Shown: positions 24,389-34,092, numbered from the stretch's first letter. The stretch is 64,000 bases of DNA from Rhizobium sp. FY34 (GCF_005222845.1 NZ_STFZ01000001.1:62001-126000), one strand, 5' to 3'. The notes: generated from the letters alone by a model not told the origin. Numbers and translations: made by a program.

Positions 24389-25396
24389 ATGAAACCTGAA
24401 AAGCCAGTCTCTGCAATGCCGGAGAATTGGGAGCCGCCGGTGCCTGCCTGGTCTGCCCTGCCGCGGGCCGGGAAAACCACGATCGCCTATCTTGCGGCAC
24501 AGCATGGTGACAAAGCGATGGCGCTGCAGGGTCTATCCGCCATCCGGAATTTCCTGGAGGTGCAGGGAGGGCCATACCATGTCGATTATGCGCTCTCGAC
24601 GATCGGTGCCGATGTGACCGATGCATTTGCCGTCGCCTATTTCCACGGCCCGGAGCATTTTGCGGCCTGGAGCGAGCAATCCGGCTTTGGCGCCTGGTGG
24701 AGCAGTGATGCGCGGCTGAGCGATGCCTCGGGCTATTGGCAGGAGCGCCTGACCCTGCCGGCCGAGCGCATGGAAAGTCTGCACTCTTCCAACGTGCCGG
24801 ATGGCCATGCTCATGGTGTCGATCTGCGCGGACCCATCCGCGAGCACAATTACTGGGGCGGCATGCGTGATCGTATCGAACTGTCCAAGGATGACTGGCT
24901 GGAAACCCCGCTTAGCCAGGTCCTGGACCGTCAGGTGATCACACCGGCCAGCCGTGTCGTGGTGAAGGCGCCGTTGAACTTCTGCATCATCCGCTCCGGT
25001 CAGGATCTCAGCGATTCCGGCGAGGAAGAGCGTGCGGTCTATGCCGAGATCGTCAAACCCAACCTGATCGCCGGCATGGATTTCCTGGCGCAGCAGGGGC
25101 TGGAGATCGGCTGTGCCGCCGCCCGTTATGCCGTTGAAATCACGCCGGATGGAACGCCGCTTGCCCGCACGTTCGGCAACTGTCTTTTCGTCAGCATGAA
25201 GCACCTGGAAGATTGGTCCAAGAGCCACCCGACCCATCTCTCCATCTTTGGCAGTTTCTTCAAGATGCTGAAGGCCCGCAACAATCAGATCAGCCTGCGG
25301 CTCTGGCACGAGGTCGTCGTCCTGCCGAATGACGAGCAGCATTTTGAATATCTGAACTGCCATCCCAGAACCGGCCTGTCCGGCCTGTTTCAATAA
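24389..25396 (+). CDS. oxd: Aldoxime dehydratase (haem-containing, phenylacetaldoxime type)
   Basis: A 335-residue protein matching the haem aldoxime dehydratases (Oxd, usual length about 350), which convert aldoximes to nitriles in the cytoplasm. Visible landmarks are [12 protein letters not shown] near residue 55, [13 protein letters not shown] near residue 155 (Arg of the active site), [10 protein letters not shown] near residue 200 (Ser), [13 protein letters not shown] near residue 280 with the candidate haem-ligand His, and LWHEVVVLP (distal His). It is followed after 28 bases by a nitrilase gene, so the nitrile is passed on to acid. Substrate class is likely aryl- or alkylaldoximes from plants (inference). 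Confidence 0.9.
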   Translation: MKPEKPVSAMPENWEPPVPAWSALPRAGKTTIAYLAAQHGDKAMALQGLSAIRNFLEVQGGPYHVDYALSTIGADVTDAFAVAYFHGPEHFAAWSEQSGFGAWWSSDARLSDASGYWQERLTLPAERMESLHSSNVPDGHAHGVDLRGPIREHNYWGGMRDRIELSKDDWLETPLSQVLDRQVITPASRVVVKAPLNFCIIRSGQDLSDSGEEERAVYAEIVKPNLIAGMDFLAQQGLEIGCAAARYAVEITPDGTPLARTFGNCLFVSMKHLEDWSKSHPTHLSIFGSFFKMLKARNNQISLRLWHEVVVLPNDEQHFEYLNCHPRTGLSGLFQ

Positions 25397-25424
25397 TATC
25401 TCAAGCCAAAAGGGAACTCTGATC

Positions 25425-26438
25425 ATGAAGCCCATCAAAGCGGCGGCCGTGCAGGCCGCACCTGTCTACATGAACCTCAATGCATCGATCACGAAGGCCG
25501 AGACGATCGTTGCGGAAGCCGCATCCCATGGCGCAAAGCTCGTTGCCTTTCCGGAAACCTGGCTTCCGGGCTATCCCTGGTTCATCTGGCTCGGCGCGCC
25601 GGCGGAAGGCATGCAGTTCATTCCGCCCTATCATGACAACAGCATGGAACTGCGCTCGCCTGAAATGAAGCGTCTGCAGAAGATCGCGGCAAAATACGAA
25701 GTGACGCTCGTCATGGGCTATTCCGAGCGCGATGGCGGCAGTCGCTACATGTCGCAGGTCATCATCGGTGAAGAGGGTGAGATCCTGCTCAACCGTCGCA
25801 AGCTGAAGCCGACACATGTGGAACGGACGATCTATGGCGATGGCGACGGCTCCGATATCAAGGTTGTCGATTCAGCCTTTGGCCGCCTCGGCGCGCTCAA
25901 CTGCTGGGAGCACATGCAGCCGCTCGTCAAGATGGCGATGTATGCCCAGCACGAGGAAGTGCATGTCGCCGGCTGGCCGAGCTTCTGCGTCTATCGCGAC
26001 ATGGCCTATGCGCTTGGGCCGGAAGTCAATCTGGGCGCCAGCCGCCAGTATGCGGTGGAAGGCAGCGCCTATGTGATTGCACCTTGCGCCATCGTCAGCC
26101 AGGAGATGTTTGATATGCTGGCCGACACGCCCCAGAAGGCGATGTATCTCAACCCGCAGACTTCCAAGCCCGGTGGCGGCTTTGCGCAGATCTTCGGCCC
26201 CGACGGTCGTGCGCTCTGCGAGCCGATCCCGGAAGATCAGGAAGGCATTCTCTATGCCGATCTCGATCCGGCGATGATTGCCATTGCCAAGGCGGCAGCC
26301 GATCCGGCCGGTCATTATTCCCGCGCCGATGCCGTCAAGCTGGTGATCAACCGCGAAAAGCGCCAGGTGATGGAAGAGCGCAAGGTGCCGGAAAAACCCT
26401 CCTTCGAGGTCATCCCGCTTGAGGCCGAAGACGCCTGA
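25425..26438 (+). CDS. Nitrilase
   Basis: A 337-residue carbon-nitrogen hydrolase. The catalytic triad is visible as Glu44 (FPETW), Lys128 (RRKLKPTH) and Cys160 (LNCWEH). The GYPWFIW and HVAGWPSF segments are typical of true nitrilases, as against amidases. It hydrolyses the nitrile made by the upstream aldoxime dehydratase to a carboxylic acid and ammonia. Confidence 0.92.
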   Translation: MKPIKAAAVQAAPVYMNLNASITKAETIVAEAASHGAKLVAFPETWLPGYPWFIWLGAPAEGMQFIPPYHDNSMELRSPEMKRLQKIAAKYEVTLVMGYSERDGGSRYMSQVIIGEEGEILLNRRKLKPTHVERTIYGDGDGSDIKVVDSAFGRLGALNCWEHMQPLVKMAMYAQHEEVHVAGWPSFCVYRDMAYALGPEVNLGASRQYAVEGSAYVIAPCAIVSQEMFDMLADTPQKAMYLNPQTSKPGGGFAQIFGPDGRALCEPIPEDQEGILYADLDPAMIAIAKAAADPAGHYSRADAVKLVINREKRQVMEERKVPEKPSFEVIPLEAEDA

Positions 26439-26462
26439 GTAAACCATGTGGACTGTAACGGC

Positions 26463-26489
26463 ATCCCTCCGCGTCTTGCGCGGGGGGAT
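26463..26489 (+). terminator. Hairpin after the nitrilase gene
   Basis: ATCCCTCCGCG and CGCGGGGGGAT form an 11-pair stem (one G-T pair) with loop TCTTG, 25 bases after the nitrilase stop. No T tract follows, so it is a probable but not classical terminator of the oxd-nitrilase transcript. Confidence 0.5.
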
Positions 26490-26593
26490 ACCTACCGGTC
26501 CAGCAAGCGCGGAGCAGCGCCGAGCCTATACCGTCGCAGGTCGGCGGAATGAACCGGACATTTGGTGTCCGCTTCCGACGCGCTCAAAGCGCA

Positions 26594-26655
26594 ACCGAAA
26601 ATAAAATGAAATCATAACCTTGCTGGTTCTTCCGCCATTCAGACCCGTGCGCGGG
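26594..26655. repeat. Copy 2 of the diverged intergenic repeat
   Basis: AATGAAATCATAACCTTG (26605-26622) and a later CAGACCCGTGCGCGGG segment match the layout of 875-935. The remainder of 26439-26812 (374 bases) holds no gene; its last 30 bases carry the ribosome-binding site of the next gene. Confidence 0.45.
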
Positions 26656-26812
26656 AGGGGCAGTTGAGGGATAGGCCTATTGAAGAGGTCAAGCGGGCCG
26701 GCCTTGCCGCGTTCTGGCGTCGGCATTTCTGTCGATGCCGGATGCTTTTGGCAGCCGATAGGCTGCCAGCGCCACGATCCATGTGGAAATCCATCAAAAA
26801 AAGGGGAACTTT

Positions 26813-27721
26813 ATGAAGAAGATTATTGAGCGTTGCAGTCTTTCCGCGGCCAAAGCCATGATTGCCGGGATGACGGCCCTTGCAGGCATTACCCTGTCGT
26901 CGGGCAGTGCCAGTGCAATCGACATGTCGCCGGCCGATTATACCGTGCTTCCGGACGGTACTGTGCTGGCGCTGACCTATTTCCAGTATTCCACCAGTGA
27001 CCGCCTGAATGTCGATGGTGTTGGCGATATTCCCGGCTCCCGCCTGGATGTTGGCGTTACCTTGCTGCGTGGCGTCTACTATTCAAGCATCGACGGTGTG
27101 CCGGTCTCTATGCAGGCAATCCTGCCGGTTGGAACATTTCCGAATGCGACCATCGGCGGTACCGATCAGCAGACCTCTGACGGTTTTGGTGACCTTACCC
27201 TTGGCTTTACCGTCACGCCCGTCAACACCAGCGATAAGGACTATGGGACGACGATTGGTATTACCACCTTCCTGACCACACCGACCGGCAATTTCGACAC
27301 GACCGGGGTCAGCCTCGGATCTGGCACCTGGACACTCACGCCACAGATCGGCCTGATGCAGGGACTGGGCAACGGTTTCTTCTTCGATGCCGCCGTCGAT
27401 GTCGCCTTCCAGAAGGATCACAAGGAGGATGGCCTGTCCTTTTCGCGCAATCCTTCGACTGAACTGCAAACCTATCTGCGCTATCAGGTCAGCGAAAAGA
27501 CGTCTGTCTCCTTCGGCTATGCAGGCTTCTTCGGTGGCGCAAGCAAGGTCGACGACGTTGCGACGGGTCTGAAGACCCGCTCGGATCAACTGCGCATCTT
27601 TGCCAATACATTTGTCACCCCAAGCGTCCAGCTGCAGGGCATGCTCGGCACCGACATCAATGTCGAAGGTGGCTTCAAACAGGACCTCGTTGCCCAGATC
27701 CGCGTCTTGAAGATCTTCTAA
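26813..27721 (+). CDS. Outer-membrane channel-like protein (phenol-degradation MetA family)
   Basis: A 302-residue protein. The ATG at 26813 follows AGGGGAAC at good spacing; the longer frame from 26783 is rejected. A signal peptide covers about residues 1-38 (LSSGSASA cleavage). The mature part is an alternating beta pattern (LTYFQYSTSDRL, DLTLGFTVTPVNT, IGLMQGLGNGFFFDAAVDVAF) ending in a final Phe, as expected for an outer-membrane barrel. This fits the MetA/phenol-degradation transporter-like family often found beside aromatic or nitrile pathways. It may admit aldoximes or nitriles used by the genes upstream (inference). Confidence 0.78.
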   Translation: MKKIIERCSLSAAKAMIAGMTALAGITLSSGSASAIDMSPADYTVLPDGTVLALTYFQYSTSDRLNVDGVGDIPGSRLDVGVTLLRGVYYSSIDGVPVSMQAILPVGTFPNATIGGTDQQTSDGFGDLTLGFTVTPVNTSDKDYGTTIGITTFLTTPTGNFDTTGVSLGSGTWTLTPQIGLMQGLGNGFFFDAAVDVAFQKDHKEDGLSFSRNPSTELQTYLRYQVSEKTSVSFGYAGFFGGASKVDDVATGLKTRSDQLRIFANTFVTPSVQLQGMLGTDINVEGGFKQDLVAQIRVLKIF

Positions 27722-27727
27722 ATGGCG

Positions 27728-27745
27728 GCAAGCCGCCCGGCTTGC
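27728..27745 (+). terminator. Hairpin after the outer-membrane protein gene
   Basis: GCAAGCC (27728-27734) pairs with GGCTTGC (27739-27745) around a 4-base loop, 6 bases after the stop. It is followed by AAAAC and not by T, so termination is likely but unproved. Confidence 0.42.
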
Positions 27746-27857
27746 AAAACGACCATCCGGCCCGGAAACCGGAAGGCTGCATCCCCGTTCAACCGCGTAC
27801 TAGCCGAAGCCGATCCGTCGGCGGTGCGCGGTATGACCAATGTAGTCGGACGTTTAG

Positions 27858-28220
27858 AAAAACGGGGTTCGTATCCGGCATAAGCGCCTGCTGTCTGAGA
27901 TGGCATCGTTGACGAAGTCCGGGTTCCAGCGTTTGTTGGGACGTAACGGCTGAGCCAGCAGACGTCTCGTCCCCAAGGCCCGCTTTCGGCTGCCATGCTT
28001 GCGTACCGTCAGCTTCTCCTCCCGGTGGAGACGCCGAAGCTTCCTCAGGTCTATGACGTTCCGTGATGATCGAGGATGATGTGGATACGGTGGTAACCGA
28101 AGCGCCAACGTTAAGATGCCACCTTCTTCATCACCTCCCGGATTGACGCTTCGTCATGTGGCTGGCGTAGCGAGCCGTTCGCCGGGCATATTGTCGGCGG
28201 GTGAATTTGGTCCTGGCCAT
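27858..28220 (-). pseudogene. Degraded transposase remnants (IS3 orfB piece plus IS5-like start)
   Basis: On the minus strand, 28220-28142 encodes MARTKFTRRQYARR and a following ARYASHMTKR segment, which resembles the start of IS5-family transposases. From about 28140 down to 27858 the frame changes and encodes RWRFGYHRIHIILDHHG, then, after a stop and a frameshift, IDLRKLRRLHREEKLTVRK and PLRPNKRWNPDFVNDAISD. These are conserved parts of IS3-family OrfB. Internal stops, the frameshift and the missing catalytic domain show that both are dead fragments joined together. The nearby 27746-27857 and 28221-28398 carry no gene. Confidence 0.75.
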
Positions 28221-28398
28221 TGTATTCCCCATCGAATTCGGAAATCCGAGAGAATCATAATCTATTGAATTAAAATGTATCTGTGAGGTGCCTCTTCGGT
28301 ATTCCAGCCTTGGAATTGCGGGTACTCGTGTTGCCGAGCGAACTTATACGGTGTGTGGGCCGCTTTTTGCGTCACCGCTTGGGACAGGTATGGGCAGG

Positions 28399-29307
28399 TC
28401 AGGTACGGCGAAAGCGCGGGCCCTTGCGCAGTACCAAATCAACGAAGTCATTGCTCTCAATGATTTCCGGTATTGCGTCAAGGTGGAAAGGGCTTTCCGT
28501 CCCATCTCTCCCGAGATTGACGATTGAGAACCCACACGAGAGGATTTCCTGAATGAATTGAGCGGGATCTTGTCCTGCTGCCACGTATCGGCTCGGCGAA
28601 AATTCCATGATTACGATAAGGTCCGCCGTCGATGCGATCGTCTTTTGCATTCCACGCCACACAGAGTATTCGAACCCTTCGACGTCGATCTTTATCATCG
28701 AGGGGATGATCCGCCTGCCAGTGGCCTCCTGCACGTCCGCAAGGGCGATATCGAGTGGGGCGACCGCGACATGAATCGCCGGTCGGCTACCGTCGCCAAA
28801 GCCTGGAGCCAGGGATGACGAACCGCTGGAATTCGCGACATGACCTAAGATCCCGATCTCCTCGCGCTCTCCGATCGCAATGGATCGCACACACGAAATC
28901 GGCCTGTAGGCGTTCATTTCGAGGCTGTGCCGTACGAACTCGGCCAGCTTAGGCTGGGGCTCGAAAGCAACCACGAAACCATCAGCTTGGACAGCCCTAG
29001 ATGCAAGGAGCGAGAAATAGCCGATATTGGCGCCGACATCGACAAACACGTCGCCTTCACACAGATTATCAATTATGAACCGGGTGACAGGTGGTTCCCA
29101 TATGCCATTTCGGATGATGGATGCCGACATTTGCAGGTCACAGGCATCTAAAAATATGCCATCCCCATACCACAATTCAGATAGTACCGTGTCATTGCCG
29201 ATATAATTGCTGACTGGTTGAAATCGATTTGCGGGATACGGCGTAATATAGCCTGATCTTATCCGGTCTTTAGATGTTCTTTGAAATAATTTACTAATAG
29301 ATGACAT
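28399..29307 (-). CDS. FkbM family SAM-dependent methyltransferase
   Basis: A 302-residue protein. The ATG at 29307 has GGGG 6 bases upstream; in-frame ATGs at 29316 and 29328 are possible. The SAM-binding motif is VFVDVGANIGYFSLLAS near residue 87, followed by FVVAFEPQP, and MIKIDVEGFE near residue 200 is the FkbM motif. These enzymes O-methylate sugars, often in surface polysaccharides or natural products. The gene stands alone between transposase remnants (27858-28220 and 29488-29627), and its base composition is less GC-rich than the flanks. Both points suggest it arrived by transfer. Confidence 0.85.
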   Translation of the reverse strand: MSSISKLFQRTSKDRIRSGYITPYPANRFQPVSNYIGNDTVLSELWYGDGIFLDACDLQMSASIIRNGIWEPPVTRFIIDNLCEGDVFVDVGANIGYFSLLASRAVQADGFVVAFEPQPKLAEFVRHSLEMNAYRPISCVRSIAIGEREEIGILGHVANSSGSSSLAPGFGDGSRPAIHVAVAPLDIALADVQEATGRRIIPSMIKIDVEGFEYSVWRGMQKTIASTADLIVIMEFSPSRYVAAGQDPAQFIQEILSCGFSIVNLGRDGTESPFHLDAIPEIIESNDFVDLVLRKGPRFRRT

Positions 29308-29487
29308 CTTAAGCCCCATATATAACAAAAACCAATGTCACCGGCGGAGCTTGAGATTGCTGACCCGCTGCTTGGCACCCCGCCTGCGCCCACCCACCGA
29401 TTGTACTCTACAGTACGAGATTCTGCGCGCCAGCGCCATGACACTCCGGTCACCCCGTTGCTACCACGCGGCGGGATTAAACACCTA

Positions 29488-29627
29488 TCAGGCTGTTGAA
29501 AAAGCCCCTCGCTTCATTCGCCTCCCCATGATTCACTGAGCCCGATGGGATTCGGAGATAGTTGATGCGCGGCGGCGACGTTAAGACGGCTGAGCTTTTC
29601 AGCTATGTCGATCTTGAGGATCGGGTT
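29488..29627 (+). mobile_element. Left-end remnant of an IS5/IS1182-type insertion sequence
   Basis: GGCTGTTGAAAAAG at about 29490 resembles a terminal inverted repeat of this group. At ATG 29565 an open frame encodes MRGGDVKTAELFSYVDLED, the N-terminus of such transposases. The match stops after about 21 codons, where a different coding frame (29605-29814) takes over. So only the first about 140 bases of the element remain. Confidence 0.65.
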
Positions 29628-29814
29628 CAAGTCTTTCACCAATATCGGCGCAAACCGGAATACCAACACCGTCATGGTCGCGTATATGGCTCAGGTCGGT
29701 CCCGGCGCCTTTGCCTCGCTGGGTGTGAGCTATACCGACAACCCGAGCATCAGCTATTTCGACGGGCAGGGGGCCTCGTTCAATATTGTCGCAAGCCCGT
29801 TCACGGCGTTCTGA
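29605..29814 (+). pseudogene. 3' end of a barrel or autotransporter-like gene, cut by the IS remnant
   Basis: The frame ends in a beta-rich tail (TVMVAYMAQVGPGAF, ASLGVSYTDNP, GASFNIVASPFTAF) with a C-terminal Phe, like the last strands of outer-membrane barrels. Its first codons overlap the transposase remnant in another frame, so the natural 5' part is gone. I cannot name the family. The surrounding 29308-29487 and 29815-29950 show no gene. Confidence 0.5.
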
Positions 29815-29950
29815 ACCTTGCCGCAAGCCGCGTCCCCGCAGGGCGTTTGCCTTGCAGGGATATTTCGATTGCCGATCGTTGTGCGACAGTCGTGACATCG
29901 GACAACAATGGAGCGGTCATGGAAATGGGCGGTCCTGAAACCGATCGGCC

Positions 29951-30913
29951 CTAGCGGTTCTCCGCACGGCGCAGGGTCTCGGACGGTAGTTCGCCAAACA
30001 GATCCCTGTATTGGGCAGCAAAGCGGCTGAGATGCCAGATGCCGAAACGCGCGGTCACATCGCCGATAAGGCCCTCCCGTCTGGCAAGCGCTTGGCGAAC
30101 GGCATTCAGGCGCAGGCGCTGGATATAGTGGGCCGGACCAAAGCCAACCTCTTCGTGAAAGGCATATTCGAGCGCGCGCCGGCTGACGCCGACCTCTCTG
30201 GCCAGTCGCGAGATCGGTAAGTCCCGATCGAGATTGGCTTGGGCGATACGCCGGGCCTGTGCGAAGACCTGCCGTGGAGGTGGGCTTTTGCTGGCGTCCA
30301 GACCGCATGTCGGCGGGCCGGAAAGAATGCTCAGCACTTCCTCCTCAAAGCGGAGGCGAAGATGGTCAGCATATGGTGCGATGGTGAATTCCGGGCGATC
30401 CTTCAAGGTGGGGATCAAATGGGCCGCAGCCGATGCGATGGCTGGAATTGGGCTTTGGCCCGGTCGCACGAGCAGGCTCTGGCCATTTTGCAGGCGTTGT
30501 CCTGCAGCGGGAAGCCTTGCCGCAAGCCGGTCCAGTGAAAGTGATACCACACAAACAACGGTATCGAGCGCATTGCTGAACTGAATTTCGGCTCCTTCAC
30601 CGAATAGCGCCATGTCCCCGAGAGCAAAGTCGAGGTTGCCGAGGCGACAGAGAGCCTGACCTGAGAGAAGAAAGATTGCAGCCACTTGGCCGCGCGGAAC
30701 GGCGGCCGCCTGCTCTATCACCTGATTGACACGCTCCACGTGAACGCCGTCTTTCGCCGTCAGCATCAGCGAGGAAAAGGTACCCGAAAAGCGCCCCTTG
30801 CTCATCTGCCGATAAGACTGGTCATATCCGGACAGTTCGGCAGCCTGGCGATCAATATCGCCGAAACTTCCGTCTCGGACACATATGTTCGCATGGTTGA
30901 TGTCACCAGACAT
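29951..30913 (-). CDS. AraC family transcriptional regulator
   Basis: A 320-residue regulator. The N-terminal 200 residues form a cupin-like effector domain, and the C-terminal HTH pair reads DLPISRLAREVGVSRRALEYAF and GDVTARFGIWHLSRFAAQYRDLFGELPS. It resembles the EutR/OruR-like branch. It is divergent from the periplasmic hydrolase gene across 125 bases and probably controls it (inference). Confidence 0.88.
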   Translation of the reverse strand: MSGDINHANICVRDGSFGDIDRQAAELSGYDQSYRQMSKGRFSGTFSSLMLTAKDGVHVERVNQVIEQAAAVPRGQVAAIFLLSGQALCRLGNLDFALGDMALFGEGAEIQFSNALDTVVCVVSLSLDRLAARLPAAGQRLQNGQSLLVRPGQSPIPAIASAAAHLIPTLKDRPEFTIAPYADHLRLRFEEEVLSILSGPPTCGLDASKSPPPRQVFAQARRIAQANLDRDLPISRLAREVGVSRRALEYAFHEEVGFGPAHYIQRLRLNAVRQALARREGLIGDVTARFGIWHLSRFAAQYRDLFGELPSETLRRAENR

Positions 30914-31038
30914 GCGCGCTTCCCTCTTTGCGCAAAACGGCTAACCAGCCGGTGATCGGTATGCCTAATCTCCGAGGCGGGCCAGCATGAAGTGAGCCCG
31001 AAGATGCCGCTTGGCGCAAGAGCAAGAGGGGACTTTCG

Positions 31039-31890
31039 ATGGATCTGACACATTGGGTGAGAGCGGCGTTCGTCGCCGGGGCAATTCTATTGACGGGTTC
31101 AGCCGAAGCCGAGGAACGCTGGCAGACGCTCCCGGACGCGCCTCCAATGCCGGTCGCCACACAGAGCGGCAAGGCGCCCGTCAATGGGATTGAGATGTAC
31201 TACGCAGTCTATGGAACCGGCAAACCGGTGCTGCTGATACATGGCGGTCTTGGCTATGCCGACATCTGGGCCAACCAGGTCGCCGATCTCTCCAAGGATC
31301 ATATGGTGATTGTTGCCGATAGCCGTGGGCATGGACGGTCTACGCGCACCGATGCCCGCTTCGGATATGACCTGATCGCGTCGGACTATCTTGCTTTGAT
31401 GGATTTCCTGAAGGTCGACAAGGTTGCGCTTGTGGGCTGGAGCGACGGTGGCATTATCGGCCTCGATATCGCCATGAAACATCCCGAGCGGCTGACGCGT
31501 CTGTTTGCCCAGGCGGCGAATTCCAGGACCGATGGCGTCAAGCCGGACGTGATGGAGAACAAGACGTTTGCCGCCTATGTAGAGAATAGTGCCAAGGTCT
31601 ATGCGAAAATTTCTCCCACTCCAGACCAGTTCGATGCCTTCGTGACGCAGATCGGTGAAATGTGGTCGACCGAGCCCAACTGGACAGATGAGCAGTTGAA
31701 GTCGATCGAGACGGAGACCGCGATTGTCCTCGGTGACCATGACGAGGCCATCACGCGCGAACATACCGATTATCTCGCCAAGATGATCCCGGCGGCAAAA
31801 CTCTTGATCCTGAAGGACGCAAGCCATTTTGCCATGCTGCAGGATCCTGCCGGCTACAATACGGCGATCCGGGATTTCATTGATAGGTGA
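31039..31890 (+). CDS. Periplasmic alpha/beta hydrolase
   Basis: A 283-residue protein with a Sec signal peptide (residues 1-25, SAEA cleavage). The hydrolase fold is clear: LLIHGGLGYADIW oxyanion loop, GWSDGG with the nucleophile Ser, Asp in VLGDHDEAI and His in KDASHFAMLQ. It is likely an esterase or lactonase acting outside the cytoplasm. It is alone on its strand and divergent from an AraC regulator. The substrate is unknown. Confidence 0.85.
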   Translation: MDLTHWVRAAFVAGAILLTGSAEAEERWQTLPDAPPMPVATQSGKAPVNGIEMYYAVYGTGKPVLLIHGGLGYADIWANQVADLSKDHMVIVADSRGHGRSTRTDARFGYDLIASDYLALMDFLKVDKVALVGWSDGGIIGLDIAMKHPERLTRLFAQAANSRTDGVKPDVMENKTFAAYVENSAKVYAKISPTPDQFDAFVTQIGEMWSTEPNWTDEQLKSIETETAIVLGDHDEAITREHTDYLAKMIPAAKLLILKDASHFAMLQDPAGYNTAIRDFIDR

Positions 31891-31911
31891 ACTGGCCTCA
31901 TGAACATTGGA

Positions 31912-31931
31912 GCGCCGATCTGGATCGGCGC
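31912..31931 (+). terminator. Hairpin after the periplasmic hydrolase
   Basis: GCGCCGATC and GATCGGCGC form a perfect inverted repeat with a 2-base centre, 21 bases after the stop. No T tract follows. The rest of 31932-32278 shows no gene. Confidence 0.45.
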
Positions 31932-32278
31932 ACTTGTCATGGAACTTCACTCAAACAATAAACTTTCTAGCGCGTCTCTTGGCTCCGCCAGTGGCCCGCG
32001 AGTGTGCTGCAAACGGAAGTAAATGTCGGAATCGATCGCGCACTGTTGTGAATGGCGGCGCCCAACGGCTGGCGCCGGCAGCGTTTCTGGCTGCGTTGCA
32101 ATATTTCCAGTTTCTTGCGCTTCATCCTGATTGGCTCGGGCCTGTATATCTCGCTACACGAAACTGTGCTGGCGACGCGCGCGCGGCAGCCTGAGATGCC
32201 ATGCAAGGCCGAACTTGACACCAGAACTCCGGCGCCTGATAAGTTCGTCAGTGTGCCGAACAAATAAAGGAATAGCCT

Positions 32279-33343
32279 TTGGTGTCGATCGATCTCTTGA
32301 CAGGAGCTGATGCAGCGATTGATGCAAAGGCGCAGAGCGCCCAAACGGATGACCGGGGTCACGCAAGTGTTCTCCGAAATACGGGCTTTGGCGCTAGACC
32401 AACCCATGTGATCGGCGTGGATCTGGGGGGAACGAAGCTTCTTGGCGGCCTTGCCGATGCGAAAGGCTGTCTTCTGGCAACGCTGGAAGAACCCACGCGC
32501 CATGGCAGGGATGCCCCTGTGATCGCCCAGATCGGCGAGATGGCGCGAGCCTTGGTGCAGCGGGCCGGTCTTGGGTCCGAGGCCGTCCTGTCCATGGTGA
32601 TCGGCGTCCCGAGTGCTGTTTCACCTGCCAGCGGCCTTGCCTCGCTTTCACCCAATCTGGCGCTACCGGAAGATCGACCGCTGGCAGACCTGGTGGCCGA
32701 GCAGGTGCCGTTTGCCGTGCAGGTGGAGAACGATGTGAACCTTGCCGCTTTTGGTGAGGCTATGGCCGAAGGGTCTGGTTTTGAGGGTCCGTTGGTCTTT
32801 GTCTCTTTCGGAACCGGCGTGGGCATGGGGCTGGTCATCAATCACCAGTTGGTGCGTGGCGCCTTTGGCCGGGCGGGCGAAATCGCCTATCTGCCGATCG
32901 GTGCCACGCCGCATGTCGATGCTGTAACGTCTGAAAACGGACTTTACGAGGATCGCGTCGGCACCGGCGGCATCCTGAAGGTCTTGGCCAGGCCTGGCGA
33001 AACCGTAGCTGGGTTGTTCTTGCGCGCCGAAGCAGGGCAGGCCGATGCACTGGAAGCAATCGATCACCTGGCACGCAGTGCATCGATCGGTATTGCCTGT
33101 GTCCAGTCCCTCATCGATCCTGTGCAGATCGTCATTGGCGGTGGCATCGGTTCTCAAACCCTGTTCATGGAGCGTCTGCGCCACCATGTCGGGCCGCTTT
33201 TGCCTTTTGACTGCCGTATGGCGCCCAGCCGGTTCGGCACGCAAGCGGGTCTCGTTGGCGCCGTCATGTATGCGATGCATCTTGCCGGCGGCACCGTCAC
33301 GCCAGGCGGTTTGGCATCCGCTGGCCGCTTGCCCGACATGTGA
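32279..33343 (+). CDS. ROK family sugar kinase-like protein
   Basis: A 354-residue protein if it starts at TTG 32279; a GTG at 32282 is equally possible, with AAAGGA upstream. The phosphate loop VIGVDLGGTKL (near residue 47), SPNLAL, the catalytic ENDVNLAAFGE and SFGTGVGMGLVIN mark an active-type ROK kinase. There is no N-terminal HTH, but about 43 residues precede the phosphate loop. The CxCGxxGC zinc motif is missing. It lies tail to tail with nagB and just upstream of a NagC-like regulator, so N-acetylglucosamine or a related amino sugar is the likely substrate (inference). Confidence 0.82.
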   Translation: MVSIDLLTGADAAIDAKAQSAQTDDRGHASVLRNTGFGARPTHVIGVDLGGTKLLGGLADAKGCLLATLEEPTRHGRDAPVIAQIGEMARALVQRAGLGSEAVLSMVIGVPSAVSPASGLASLSPNLALPEDRPLADLVAEQVPFAVQVENDVNLAAFGEAMAEGSGFEGPLVFVSFGTGVGMGLVINHQLVRGAFGRAGEIAYLPIGATPHVDAVTSENGLYEDRVGTGGILKVLARPGETVAGLFLRAEAGQADALEAIDHLARSASIGIACVQSLIDPVQIVIGGGIGSQTLFMERLRHHVGPLLPFDCRMAPSRFGTQAGLVGAVMYAMHLAGGTVTPGGLASAGRLPDM

Positions 33344-33360
33344 GGGCTGCGCGCCTATTT

Positions 33361-34092
33361 CTACGCCGCTCTCGTGGCCGATGCCGCATTATCATCGAGA
33401 TACCAGGACACGTCGCCATGCTCTGAAAGGGCGGAAGCCGGGCAATCGGCATCGAAATGGCCGGCAAGGGAGCGGGCGATAGCGGCCTGCTTGGCGGTGC
33501 CCGTCGCCAGAACCACAATGCTTCTGGCCGACAGAATGCCGGCAATACCCATGGTGATGGCCTGACGCGGCACGGCGCCATCGGCAAAGAAGGCCCGGTT
33601 CGCTTGCAGCGTCTCGGCATGCAGTTCCACCAACCGCGTGCGGCTGTTGAGGCTGGAACCCGGCTCGTTGAAGCCGATATGGCCGTTGCGGCCGATGCCA
33701 AGCAGTTGCAGGTCGATCGGGCCGGATGTTGCAATCAGCGCCTCATAGGCGGCTGCCGCCCGGTGCGGATCGCTGTCCAGCCCGTTCGGCACATGGGTGC
33801 GTGCGGGATCAATGTCGATGTGATCAAACAGCAGCCGATTCATTGTCGAGCGATAGGAAGCCGGATGCTGCGCCGGCAAGCCGACATATTCATCGAGATT
33901 GAAGCTCGCAGCGCGCGAGAAACTCACGCGGCCCATGCGGTGGGCGGTGACGAGGGCCGCATAGACCGGCTCCATTGTGGCGCCGGTTGCAAGGCCAAGC
34001 ACTGCATGCGGCCTCTGGCCAAGTAGCGTGACAATGCGTTCGCTGACGGCCATGGCCGCCTCACTCGCATCCTTGAAAACGTAACGTGTCAT
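33361..34092 (-). CDS. nagB: Glucosamine-6-phosphate deaminase
   Basis: A 243-residue enzyme converting glucosamine-6-phosphate to fructose-6-phosphate and ammonia. The ATG at 34092 has AGGG 7 bases upstream, preferred over an ATG at 34098. The signature segments are LGLATGATMEPVYAAL, FNLDEYVGLPAQHPASYRS and LLGIGRNGHIGFNEPG. It is transcribed away from the NagC-like regulator, with a palindromic operator candidate between them. Confidence 0.92.
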   Translation of the reverse strand: MTRYVFKDASEAAMAVSERIVTLLGQRPHAVLGLATGATMEPVYAALVTAHRMGRVSFSRAASFNLDEYVGLPAQHPASYRSTMNRLLFDHIDIDPARTHVPNGLDSDPHRAAAAYEALIATSGPIDLQLLGIGRNGHIGFNEPGSSLNSRTRLVELHAETLQANRAFFADGAVPRQAITMGIAGILSARSIVVLATGTAKQAAIARSLAGHFDADCPASALSEHGDVSWYLDDNAASATRAA

